From Frondihabitans sp. PhB188 (lineage in GTDB: Bacteria; Actinomycetota; Actinomycetes; Actinomycetales; Microbacteriaceae), in NCBI RefSeq assembly GCF_003752365.1, contig NZ_RJUO01000002.1, positions 248,001 through 312,000 on the forward strand: a DNA stretch of 64,000 nt, read 5' to 3'. Within the stretch, counting starts at the first letter, position 1; every line of letters starts with the position of its first letter. The position numbers and the translations under genes are program-made. The notes under the pieces are model-generated. The model did no database searches, was not told where the DNA came from, and saw only the letters and a list, made by a program, of their open reading frames with translations. Of the stretch, positions 49,743 through 57,499 are shown piece by piece.

Positions 49743-50528
49743 GTGACCGACATGAGTCTCCGCCTTCCGACGACACGGTTCCAGGCGGTGCTGAACCTCG
49801 GCCCGAAGACGGCCGCGGCGATCGGCCCCGCCACCTGGAAGAAGGCGGCCGGCCTCGGCACGCCCGACCTCTTCGGCGACTGGGACGACGAGACGGGCCA
49901 CTCGAGCCTCGCCGTCGAGTTCGACAGCGGCCAGATCCACCTCGACACCGTGGACGGCGGCATCGACTACCACTTCCATCGCGGCAATGGCGCCGAAGCG
50001 GATCGGAGTCCGTGGCCGCCGGCGGCGACCGACGAGATCCTGTCGTGGGCGTCCATCCTGCTGGCGGAGTTCCACCAGCGCATGCCCGACCTGCTCGAAG
50101 ACGTCGAGGAGGCCGCGGCCTGGCACGACGAGGGCTTCGACCTCTACATCTGCGAGGTCGAGGAGCCCACGAAGCTCGACCTGATCTCCGTCGACATCGA
50201 GGGCGAGCTGCTCACGCTCCCCTGGCTCGGCAGCGGCGCGGTCGACCACGAGCACATCGACGGCGAGCATCATCCGATAGCGCTGCTGTGGTCGGCGTCG
50301 GAGGGCGCCGCGGAGGTCGCGATCGCCGAGGCGCGCCTCGATCCTGCGACCGAGCTGCCCGTCACCAGCGCCCTGCCCGGGATCGACTGGACCGCCGTCG
50401 GCCTCCCCGCCGACGAGGTGCTGTCCTGGCTCGAGGGCATCTACCTCAACCACCACGTGCTGCCCGATGCCGTCGGCACGATCCTGACCGCCGCGCTCGA
50501 GGGCATGGGCGGCGTCGACCAGAACTGA
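49743..50528 (+). CDS. acidic soluble protein of unknown function
   Basis: 261-residue, strongly acidic cytoplasmic protein that I do not recognise. The first third is RFQAVLNLGPKTAAAIGPATWKKAAGLGTPDLFGDWDDE, and a strand-rich stretch HSSLAVEFDSGQIHLDTVDGGIDYHF follows. The centre has helices (DEILSWASILLAEFHQRMPDLLEDVEEAAAWHDEGFDLYICEVEEPTKLDL) and the end is LEGIYLNHHVLPDAVGTILTAALEGMGG. Two starts are possible, GTG at 49743 (weak GGA 7 bases upstream) and ATG at 49752. It follows the aldo/keto reductase by 68 bases and may be co-transcribed with it. Confidence 0.6.
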   Translation: MTDMSLRLPTTRFQAVLNLGPKTAAAIGPATWKKAAGLGTPDLFGDWDDETGHSSLAVEFDSGQIHLDTVDGGIDYHFHRGNGAEADRSPWPPAATDEILSWASILLAEFHQRMPDLLEDVEEAAAWHDEGFDLYICEVEEPTKLDLISVDIEGELLTLPWLGSGAVDHEHIDGEHHPIALLWSASEGAAEVAIAEARLDPATELPVTSALPGIDWTAVGLPADEVLSWLEGIYLNHHVLPDAVGTILTAALEGMGGVDQN

Positions 50529-50687
50529 CGCTCGGCCATCCGTCACTAGTGGGCGGCGGTCCGGCGTGCCAGACTTGACGAGCGGCGGTTCCCGAGCCCC
50601 CGGTCCACCGATCATGTCCGCTCCATCGAAACGCCGACGTTTCCGCCCTCTCCAGGCGACTTCGATCTCGAAGGGATCCCCCGCTTC

Positions 50688-51479
50688 GTGCCCTCTTCCT
50701 CCGCGCCCCGCGACGCCGCGGCGCTTCGCCGCCTCCCCGGCATCCTGTTCGACCTCGACGGCGTCCTCACGCCGACCGCCGAGGTGCACATGCGCGCCTG
50801 GGCGACGCTGTTCTCGACCTATCTGACCGAGCACGTTCCCGGGGCGGCGCCGTACACCGACGCCGACTACTTCGACTACGTCGACGGGAAGCCCCGCTAC
50901 GACGGCGTCCGGTCGATGCTCGCCAGCCGCGGCGTCACTCTGCCGGAGGGCGCGCCCGACGACGCCCCCGACGCCGACACGGTGTGCGGGCTCGGCAATC
51001 GCAAGAACGAGGTGTTCGCGGCGGAGCTGGCGCAGAACGGGGTGACCCCGTACCCGGGGTCGCTGCAGTTCCTGCGCGCGGCCATCGCATCGGGTCACCA
51101 GGTCGCCGTCGTCTCGAGCTCGCGCAACGCCGTGCCCGTGCTGGCCGCGGCCGGCCTGAGCTCGTACTTCGAGGTCGTCGTCGACGGCGAGGTCGCAGCC
51201 GCCGAGGGCCTCGCCGGCAAGCCCGCCCCCGACACCTATCTCGACGGCGCCCGCCGCCTCGGCCTGACCGCGGCCGACTGCGTCGTCGTCGAGGACGCCC
51301 AGTCGGGAGTCCAGGCCGGCCGCGCCGGGGCGTTCGGCCTCGTGCTCGGCGTCGACCGCGGCGTCGGCGCCGCAGCCCTGCTCGACTTCGGCGCCGACTT
51401 CGTCGTGACCGACCTCGACGAGCTCGTCGGCCCCGTCAGCGAACCCCTCGACCCTACCGCCACGGAGAACCGCGCATGA
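50688..51479 (+). CDS. beta-phosphoglucomutase-type HAD phosphatase/mutase
   Basis: 263-residue HAD-superfamily enzyme of the beta-PGM group, which interconverts beta-glucose 1-phosphate and glucose 6-phosphate. The nucleophile motif is ILFDLDGVLTPTAEVH (residues 19-34), motif II is VVSSSRN, the Lys is in GKPAPDTYLDG and the acidic motif is VVVEDAQSGVQAG. The GTG at 50688 is chosen, with AAGGGATC upstream. Its stop overlaps the GH65 ATG as ATGA. The GH65 phosphorylase would make beta-glucose 1-phosphate, the substrate of this enzyme. The same pair is known side by side in mycobacteria (Rv3400-Rv3401 type). Confidence 0.92.
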   Translation: MPSSSAPRDAAALRRLPGILFDLDGVLTPTAEVHMRAWATLFSTYLTEHVPGAAPYTDADYFDYVDGKPRYDGVRSMLASRGVTLPEGAPDDAPDADTVCGLGNRKNEVFAAELAQNGVTPYPGSLQFLRAAIASGHQVAVVSSSRNAVPVLAAAGLSSYFEVVVDGEVAAAEGLAGKPAPDTYLDGARRLGLTAADCVVVEDAQSGVQAGRAGAFGLVLGVDRGVGAAALLDFGADFVVTDLDELVGPVSEPLDPTATENRA

Positions 51480-53980
51480 CCGTCATCACCGAAGACCCCC
51501 TCGACCGCAACCGCTTCCCGCTCGACGAGTGGGCGTTCGTCGAGGCCGAGCACGCCGAAGACCATGGGGTCACCGAGACGATCTTCGCCGTCGGCAACGG
51601 CTACCTCGGCCTGCGCGGCAACTTCGACGAGGGGCGCGGCAGCCACGCCGACGGCACGTTCATCAACGGCTTCCACGAGACCTGGCCGATCCGCCACGCG
51701 GAGGAGGCGTTCGGGTTCGCGAGCGTCGGCCAGACGATCGTCAACGCGCCTGACGCCAAGGTGGTCCGCCTCTACGTCGACGACGAGCCGTTCGTGCTGA
51801 GCGAGGCCGACATCCTGAAGTACACGCGTCGACTCGACTTCCGCGACGGCGTGCTCGTGCGCGACATCGAGTGGCGCACGCCGTCCGGCAAGCTCGTGCG
51901 GCTGACGAGCCGGCGCCTCGTGTCGTTCACCGACCGCCACCTCGCTGTCATCGACTACGAGGTGACAGTCCTCGACGCCGACGCGTCGATCCTGATCTCG
52001 AGCCAGATCCTCAACCGCCAAGACCTCGGCGACGAGTACCACGCGGGCATGCGCGCCGCCGCGACCTTCGACCCCCGCAAGGCCGAGAGCTTCACGGCGC
52101 GAGTCCTGCAGCCGTCGTACAAGAAGGTCCAGGGCACCCGCTACGTGCTCGGCTACCGCACCTCGAACTCGGGCATGACGATCGCCGTCGGTGCCGAGCA
52201 CACGCTCGACACCGAGAACGAGTGGTCGCAGTCGACGCAGATCGACGACGACCTGGCTAAGCACGTCTACCGGGTCAAGGCGAAGGCCGGCAAGCCGATC
52301 CGCATGATCAAGGCCATCACGTACCACTCGTCGCGGGGCGTGCCGCCGCGCGAGCTGGCCGACCGCTGCGACCGCACCCTCGACCGCGCCGCCGAGACGC
52401 CGGTGGAGGAGATCTTCCAGGCGCAGCGCGACTGGCTCGACGACTTCTGGGTGCGCAGCGACGTCGAGCTGCCCGGCCACCCGATCCTGCAGCAGGCCGT
52501 CCGCTGGAACATCTTCCAGCTCGCGCAGGCCTCGGCCCGGACCGACGGCCAGGGCGTCGCCGCGAAGGGCGTCTCGGGCTCCGGCTACGGCGGTCACTAC
52601 TTCTGGGACACCGAGATCTACGTCATGCCGTTCCTGTCGTACACGGCGCCGAACGTCGCCCGGAACGTCCTGCGGTTCCGCGAGGGCATGCTCCCCGCTG
52701 CACGCGACAGGGCGAGCGAGCTCAACCAGCGCGGCGCGCTCTTCCCGTGGCGCACCATCAACGGCCTCGAGTCGAGCGCGTACTACGCGGCCGGCACAGC
52801 GCAGTACCACATCGACGCCGACATCGTGCATGCGCTGATGCAGTACGTCGCCGCCACCGGCGACGAGGACTTCTTCGCCCGCGGCGCCGTCGACATCCTC
52901 GTCGAGACGGCGCGGCTCTGGGCCGACCTCGGCTTCTGGCGCTCGAACGGCGACCAGAAGTTCCACATCGACGGAGTCACCGGGCCCGACGAGTACACCA
53001 CGGTCGTCGACGACAACCTCTACACGAACGTCATGGCGCGGGCGAACCTCTGGTCGGCCGTGCGCATCTGCGAAGAGCTGATGGCGAACGACCCGGTCGC
53101 GTACGAACGCATGGTGACGCGCGTCGGACTTCAGGAGCACGAGATCCGCGGGTGGCGCGCCGCCGCCGACGCGATGGAGATCCCGTTCGACCCGCACCGC
53201 GGCATCCACCCGCAGGACGCCCAGTTCTTGGACAAGGAGCTCTGGGACCTCGACTCGACCCCGGCGTCGAAGCGACCGCTGCTGCTCCACTACCACCCGC
53301 TGGTCATCTACCGGTTCCAGGTGCTCAAGCAGGCCGACGTCGTGCTCGCGCTGTTCCTCCAGGGCGACGAGTTCACGCCCGCCGAGAAGCGCCGCAACTT
53401 CGAGTACTACGACGCGCTGACCACCGGCGACTCGACGCTGTCGGCCGTCGTGCAGTCGATCATCGCCGCCGAGGTGGGCCACTACAAGCTCGCCCACAGC
53501 TACTTCCTGTCGGCGCTGTTCGTCGACCTCGCCGACCTGCACCACAACACCTCCGACGGCGTGCACGTCGCGTCGACCGGCGGCATCTGGAGCGCCATGG
53601 TGTTCGGGTTCGGCGGCATGCGCGACCACTCCGGCCGCCTCACGTTCAACCCGCGCCTCCCGGCCGACTGGGAGCGCCTCACGTACAAGATGACCGTCAA
53701 GGGCTCGCGCATGCGGGTCGACGTGACGCAGTCCGACATCACCTTCACCATCGAGGAGGGCACCCAGGTCACGGTGCACGTCGTCCACGAGAAGATCGAG
53801 GTCGTCGCCGGCTCGCCGGTGACCGTCGCGCTGCCGAACCAGGGTCCGCGGATCGAGACCGCTCCCCCGACGACCAGCGACCTCCGCGGGATGCTGCGCC
53901 CCGACGGCTCGGTCGTCACGGCGTCGATCCCGACGATCTCGGTCGACCGGAGCGACATCGACATCGACGTCACGACCTAG
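51476..53980 (+). CDS. GH65-family glycoside phosphorylase/hydrolase
   Basis: 834-residue enzyme of glycoside hydrolase family 65, which splits alpha-glucosides (maltose, trehalose, kojibiose or nigerose types) with phosphate to give beta-glucose 1-phosphate and sugar. Domain order: N-terminal beta-sandwich (about 15-290), linker, (alpha/alpha)6 barrel (about 330-720) and C-terminal beta domain. The barrel contains GHYFWDTEIYVMPFL (373-387) and the general acid Glu506 in DGVTGPDEYTTVVDDN. LLLHYHPLVIYRFQVLKQADVVLALFLQ and HVASTGGIWSAMVFGFGGMRD form the phosphate region. It is translationally coupled to the beta-PGM. The exact disaccharide cannot be called. A hydrolase activity is possible. Confidence 0.92.
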   Translation: MTVITEDPLDRNRFPLDEWAFVEAEHAEDHGVTETIFAVGNGYLGLRGNFDEGRGSHADGTFINGFHETWPIRHAEEAFGFASVGQTIVNAPDAKVVRLYVDDEPFVLSEADILKYTRRLDFRDGVLVRDIEWRTPSGKLVRLTSRRLVSFTDRHLAVIDYEVTVLDADASILISSQILNRQDLGDEYHAGMRAAATFDPRKAESFTARVLQPSYKKVQGTRYVLGYRTSNSGMTIAVGAEHTLDTENEWSQSTQIDDDLAKHVYRVKAKAGKPIRMIKAITYHSSRGVPPRELADRCDRTLDRAAETPVEEIFQAQRDWLDDFWVRSDVELPGHPILQQAVRWNIFQLAQASARTDGQGVAAKGVSGSGYGGHYFWDTEIYVMPFLSYTAPNVARNVLRFREGMLPAARDRASELNQRGALFPWRTINGLESSAYYAAGTAQYHIDADIVHALMQYVAATGDEDFFARGAVDILVETARLWADLGFWRSNGDQKFHIDGVTGPDEYTTVVDDNLYTNVMARANLWSAVRICEELMANDPVAYERMVTRVGLQEHEIRGWRAAADAMEIPFDPHRGIHPQDAQFLDKELWDLDSTPASKRPLLLHYHPLVIYRFQVLKQADVVLALFLQGDEFTPAEKRRNFEYYDALTTGDSTLSAVVQSIIAAEVGHYKLAHSYFLSALFVDLADLHHNTSDGVHVASTGGIWSAMVFGFGGMRDHSGRLTFNPRLPADWERLTYKMTVKGSRMRVDVTQSDITFTIEEGTQVTVHVVHEKIEVVAGSPVTVALPNQGPRIETAPPTTSDLRGMLRPDGSVVTASIPTISVDRSDIDIDVTT

Positions 53981-54205
53981 GTCGGCGCGGCGGGCGCGGG
54001 GCTCACCCCCGCCGTTCCGGCTCGGCCCCACCCGTCGGCGCCGCACCCCCGCCGTTCCGGCTCGACCCCGCCCCCTCGGCACCGAACCCCCGCCGTTTCG
54101 GCTCGACCCCGCCGTCCATTCGGCGGGGCCGTGCCGATTCGGCGGGCCCCCGGCCTTCCCGGCACACCCCCAGAGCGCAGAGCCGCTTCCACGCAGGAAC
54201 TCCGC

Positions 54206-54772
54206 CTACACCCCGACGACCGCCCCCAGCGCGGCGAACATCTCGCCCTCGATCTCGGCCATCGAGCGCCGCTCGCCGGGCTGGAGCCAGACGTCGAACG
54301 CGACCCGGAACACCGTCATCCCCGACTCGGCGGCCAGCGTCGCGGCGGGCTCGGGCACGCCGCGCTCGCGCAGCCGCGCCCCGATGCCGGCGGCGACGTC
54401 GGCCATCTTCAGCAGCTCGCGCTCCATCAGGCCGGGGTTCACCGACAGCACCTGCCAGCGCTTCCGCGACCACTCGCGGCGCTCGTCGGGGAAGAACTCC
54501 GTCGCCGAGGCGAGCGCGCGCGCCACGACCTCCAGGGGTGCGAGCCCCTCCGGCACGCCGAGGACGGAGTCGACCATGGTCGCTCGGAACTCGACGGAGC
54601 CGCCGAACAGCACCTCCTTCTTGTCGGGGAAGTGCCGGTAGAACGTGCGCTCGGTCAGGCCGACGCTCTGCGCGATCTCGGCGGCGGTCGTCTGCTCGTA
54701 GCCCCGCTCGAGGAAGAGCTCGAGTGCCGCCTCGCGAAGGCGGTCGCTGCCGCCCGGTTCCCATCGACCCAT
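54206..54772 (-). CDS. TetR-family regulator facing an epimerase-like gene
   Basis: 188-residue repressor with a standard N-terminal helix-turn-helix (RLREAALELFLERGYEQTTAAEIAQSVGLTERTFYRHFPDKKEVLFG). The ligand domain includes LGVPEGLAPLEVVARALASATEFF and AAESGMTVFRVAFDVWLQPGERRS, typical of actinobacterial TetR proteins with the TetR_C ending. ATG at 54772 follows TATCAT by 6 bases (leaderless). Three TGACATCA-type boxes in the divergent promoter region are likely its sites and lie around the epimerase promoter. Its stop codon touches a dispersed-motif copy (CGCAGGAACTCCGCC, 54192-54206). Confidence 0.9.
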   Translation of the reverse strand: MGRWEPGGSDRLREAALELFLERGYEQTTAAEIAQSVGLTERTFYRHFPDKKEVLFGGSVEFRATMVDSVLGVPEGLAPLEVVARALASATEFFPDERREWSRKRWQVLSVNPGLMERELLKMADVAAGIGARLRERGVPEPAATLAAESGMTVFRVAFDVWLQPGERRSMAEIEGEMFAALGAVVGV

Positions 54773-54778
54773 TCTCCG

Positions 54779-54784
54779 ATGATA
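54779..54784 (-). promoter_or_regulatory. -10 element giving a leaderless tetR mRNA
   Basis: The minus strand reads TATCAT, then 6 bases, then the ATG at 54772. Confidence 0.5.
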
Positions 54785-54801
54785 CGGGTCTCGACCGGGT
54801 G

Positions 54802-54854
54802 ATGACAGATCCTGACATCAGGCGTACAGTTGCTGATGTCCGTCACTGACATCA
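54802..54854 (+). promoter_or_regulatory. epimerase-gene promoter with three TGACATCA-type operator boxes
   Basis: ATGACA (54802-54807), a 17-base spacer and TACAGT (54825-54830) form a good sigma-70-like promoter. TGACATCA occurs at 54813-54820 in the spacer and again at 54847-54854. Its inverted form TGATGTC lies at 54834-54840, making a 7-bp inverted repeat with the last box. The mRNA would have a short leader with AGGAG before the ATG at 54867. Confidence 0.65.
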
Positions 54855-54866
54855 CTAGGAGATGAC

Positions 54867-55763
54867 ATGCGTGTTTTCATCACCGGAGCATCCGGCTGGA
54901 TCGGCTCCCACACCGTCGACGAGTTCCTGAGCCACGGCTACGACGTCACGGGCCTCGCCCGCTCCGACGCCTCTGCGGCAGCCCTCGAGGCCAAGGGCGC
55001 CACCGTCCTGCGGGGCGACCTCGACGACCTGGCCGGCCTGCGTGCCGGCGCCGAAGCGGCCGACGGAGTCGTCCACCTCGCCAACAAGCACGACTTCGGC
55101 GACCCGGTCGAGACCAACCGCGCCGAGCGCGCCGCAGTCGAGACCCTCGGCGACACCCTCGCGGGCACCGGCAGGGCCCTGCTCCTCGCCTCGGGAGTCG
55201 CCGGGCTCGCGCAGAGCCGGCCCGCCCTCGAGACCGACTCGTCGCCGGCCGTCGGCCCCGACGCACCCCGCGGCGGCACCGAGAACCTCGCCTTCGACTA
55301 CGTCGAGAAGGGCGTGAAGTCGATCAGCCTCCGCTTCTCGCCGACCACGCACGGCATGGGCGACCACGGCTTCATGGCGATCATCACCGACGCCGCCAAG
55401 CGCAACGGCTACGCCGGCTATGTCGGCGACGGCTCCACCGGCTGGGCCGCGGTCCATGTGGCCGACGCCGCGCGCATGATCCGCCTCGGCCTCGAGAAGG
55501 CGCCCGCGGGCGCTGCTCTGCACGCCGTCGGCGAGGAGAGCGTCGCCAGCAGAGACATCGCCGCGGCGATCGCCCAGTCGCTCGGCCTCGAGGCGCGCTC
55601 CTTCACGTCAGAGGAGTCGCAGGCCAGCATGGGCGGCTTCATCGGCCTGTTCTGGGGCATGGACCTCGCCGCCAGCAGCGCGGCGACCCGCCGGCTCCTC
55701 GACTGGACGCCGACCGGCCCGACGCTCGTCGACGACATCCTGGCGGGTGCCTACACGGGGTGA
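54867..55763 (+). CDS. NAD(P)-dependent epimerase/reductase-like protein (extended SDR)
   Basis: 298-residue extended short-chain dehydrogenase-like protein. The dinucleotide motif is VFITGASGWIGSHTVDEFLSHGYDVTGLARS (3-33), with GDLDDLAGL for the next strand. The usual Tyr-x-x-x-Lys catalytic pair is not clear: where it is expected the protein reads NLAFDYVEKGVKSISLRFSP, so a Tyr-x3-Lys-like spacing may be shifted. ATG at 54867 has AGGAG 5 bases upstream. It is controlled, by context, by the divergent TetR. Relatives of this type are often annotated as SDR oxidoreductase of unknown substrate and are commonly induced by drugs or aromatics. Confidence 0.82.
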   Translation: MRVFITGASGWIGSHTVDEFLSHGYDVTGLARSDASAAALEAKGATVLRGDLDDLAGLRAGAEAADGVVHLANKHDFGDPVETNRAERAAVETLGDTLAGTGRALLLASGVAGLAQSRPALETDSSPAVGPDAPRGGTENLAFDYVEKGVKSISLRFSPTTHGMGDHGFMAIITDAAKRNGYAGYVGDGSTGWAAVHVADAARMIRLGLEKAPAGAALHAVGEESVASRDIAAAIAQSLGLEARSFTSEESQASMGGFIGLFWGMDLAASSAATRRLLDWTPTGPTLVDDILAGAYTG

Positions 55764-55766
55764 TCG

Positions 55767-56507
55767 CTAGAGGCCGGAGACCCAGGCCTCGACGCGCGCC
55801 GTGATCTGCCGATCGACCGCGGCGCGCGACAGCGTCGGCGTGTTGTCGCCCGGCTGCTTCCCGTACGCCCCGAAGCTGGCGTGGCTCGCACCCCGGATCG
55901 TCACCATCGACGCATCCGACGGCAGGAACGTCCTGGCGGCACCCACCTTCGCCGGAGTCGACAGCCCGTCGCGGCTCCCCGCCAGGCTCAGCACGTCGAG
56001 CCCCGACGAGGCGAGGTCGTTGGCGCAGTAGCTGCCGAGCAGGAGGAGTCCTCTCGTCTCGCCGGTCTCGGCGAGCTGGCAGGCGCGGACCCCGCCGAGC
56101 GAGTGGCCGCCGACGGCCCAGGTCGTGACGAAGGGCGCGTGCGCCTCGAACGTCGACAGCGGCCGGGTGTCGAAGAACGCGAGGTTGAGCGTCGGCTTCG
56201 TGATGACGACGGTGGTGCCGGCGGCCACGACGTCGCGGAACGTCACCATGTACGCGTAGGGGTCGACCTTGGCGCCGGGGATGAACACGACTCCGACCCC
56301 GTCGGACGCACCGGTCGGCGTCATCACGACGCTGTCGCCGGCGTCGCGCACGGCGACGCGGTCGTCGCGCCACACCGTGAGGGCGGCCGCGCGCTCCCCC
56401 GGCATGACCTGGTTCGCGTAGACCAGGAAGGCCGTGGCGAAGACGGCGAGGACGACCACTACGGCGACGCAGACGGTGAGGAGTCGAGTTCCTGCGCGCC
56501 GGGCCAT
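55767..56507 (-). CDS. membrane-anchored alpha/beta hydrolase
   Basis: 246-residue protein with one N-terminal TM segment (LLTVCVAVVVVLAVFATAFLVYA), likely a membrane anchor with the enzyme outside. The alpha/beta-hydrolase core shows VGVVFIPGAKVDPYAYMV as first strand, the nucleophile elbow GGHSLGGVRACQL and late RGASHASFGAYG holding the catalytic His. The acid would be in LAGSRDGLS. The family (alpha/beta hydrolase 5-like) includes extracellular esterases. TAGGGT lies 6 bases before the ATG at 56507 (leaderless). An 8-bp tandem repeat follows upstream of its start, shared with the convergently placed end of the next operon. Confidence 0.85.
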   Translation of the reverse strand: MARRAGTRLLTVCVAVVVVLAVFATAFLVYANQVMPGERAAALTVWRDDRVAVRDAGDSVVMTPTGASDGVGVVFIPGAKVDPYAYMVTFRDVVAAGTTVVITKPTLNLAFFDTRPLSTFEAHAPFVTTWAVGGHSLGGVRACQLAETGETRGLLLLGSYCANDLASSGLDVLSLAGSRDGLSTPAKVGAARTFLPSDASMVTIRGASHASFGAYGKQPGDNTPTLSRAAVDRQITARVEAWVSGL

Positions 56508-56513
56508 TGCTCT

Positions 56514-56519
56514 ACCCTA
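56514..56519 (-). promoter_or_regulatory. -10 element giving a leaderless hydrolase mRNA
   Basis: The minus strand reads TAGGGT, then AGAGCA, then the ATG at 56507. Confidence 0.4.
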
Positions 56520-56527
56520 AGGCGCTT

Positions 56528-56591
56528 CGGATCAGCGGGTCAGCGGATCAACGGATCAACGGATCAGCGGGTCAGCGGATCAACGGGTCAG
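56528..56591. repeat. eight-unit 8-bp tandem repeat
   Basis: Units CGGATCAG, CGGGTCAG and CGGATCAA follow head to tail for 64 bases. The array spans from the hydrolase promoter to the stop codon of the oxidoreductase gene (56588-56590), so it includes a gene end. Confidence 0.85.
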
Positions 56592-57499
56592 CGCTTCACC
56601 GCGTCGATCTTCAGCATCTTGGCGATGACCGAGTCGAGCTGGCTGTCGTCGAAGATCTTCTTCCAGTCGTCCTTGACGATCGACTCGCGGCCGTAGTCCA
56701 TGGCGATGTGGCAGGCGTCCGAGAACGGGTTCGAGCCGCGGAGGCCGTTGGTGAGGGCGATCCAGGTGTGGCCGTAGAGCATCGCGCGGGCGGCCTCGTA
56801 GGGCACGCCGACGCCGTCGACGGTCTCTTCGAGGGCCTCTTTCAGGAAGGCGCCGATCATGCAGGCGATCGTCTCGACGAGGGTCGGCTCGAGCACGGCG
56901 AGCTGCTTGACCGTGACGTAGTGCACCGCGATGACGGGCGCGTAGATGGTCGAGATGACCTGGGTGGCCAGCTCGCGCACCGGGGAGTCCTCGTCGACGC
57001 CCTCGAGAGCGGCGATGACCTCCTGGGGAGCCGCGACGCCGCCGAACGTGTCGGCCCACTCCTCCTTGGTGGTGCGCTCGAGGAAGACGCTCGGGTGGCA
57101 GGGGTGCGCCACGGCGTAGTGGATGTCCTCGCGGGCGAGCAGGAGTCCTGCGTAGGCGGCGGCCGGGTCGAGCGTCAGGATGATGGCGCCCGACTTCATC
57201 TGCGGAACGACCGACTCGGAGACGCGGCCGAGCACGACGTCCGGGACGGCGAGGATCACCACGTCGGCGTCTCTCACGGCGTCGTCGGTCGGCGTGACGG
57301 TGCGGCCCAGCGATTCGATGTGGGCGACGCCGTTCGGCGATGCCTCCGAGTACAGCGTCGTGTACGAGCTCTTGGCGAGGTTGTTCGAGACGCGCTGGCC
57401 CATCTTGCCGCCGGCGCCGATGACCGCCACGGTGATGTCGGGCGCACCCTGGCCGTCGGCGTAGGTGACGGATGGGGTGGTGTCGAGGATGTCGGTCAC
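56588..57499 (-). CDS. ApnO-like sugar-acid oxidoreductase with 6-phosphogluconate-dehydrogenase-type C-terminus
   Basis: 303-residue dehydrogenase. The N-terminal NAD-binding fold is ITVAVIGAGGKMGQRVSNNLAKSS, VVILAVPDVVLGRV follows, and AVAHPCHPSVF and ETVDGVGVPYEAARAMLYGHTWIALTNGLRG are in the helical C-terminal domain. Proteins of this kind are annotated as phosphogluconate dehydrogenase C-terminal domain proteins. From memory, one characterised member is D-apionate oxidoisomerase (ApnO), giving 3-oxo-isoapionate. The neighbouring TIM-barrel enzyme, L-erythrulose-type kinase and isomerases fit that pathway. GTG at 57499 (GAAGGAG upstream) overlaps the upstream stop as GTGA. Its stop lies in an 8-bp tandem repeat. 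Confidence in the family is high, in the substrate moderate. Confidence 0.8.
   Translation of the reverse strand: MTDILDTTPSVTYADGQGAPDITVAVIGAGGKMGQRVSNNLAKSSYTTLYSEASPNGVAHIESLGRTVTPTDDAVRDADVVILAVPDVVLGRVSESVVPQMKSGAIILTLDPAAAYAGLLLAREDIHYAVAHPCHPSVFLERTTKEEWADTFGGVAAPQEVIAALEGVDEDSPVRELATQVISTIYAPVIAVHYVTVKQLAVLEPTLVETIACMIGAFLKEALEETVDGVGVPYEAARAMLYGHTWIALTNGLRGSNPFSDACHIAMDYGRESIVKDDWKKIFDDSQLDSVIAKMLKIDAVKR

Noticed and set aside
56528-56591. CRISPR or origin-iteron reading of the 8-bp repeats
   Set aside because: There are no spacers, the unit is too short, and there is no replication gene nearby.
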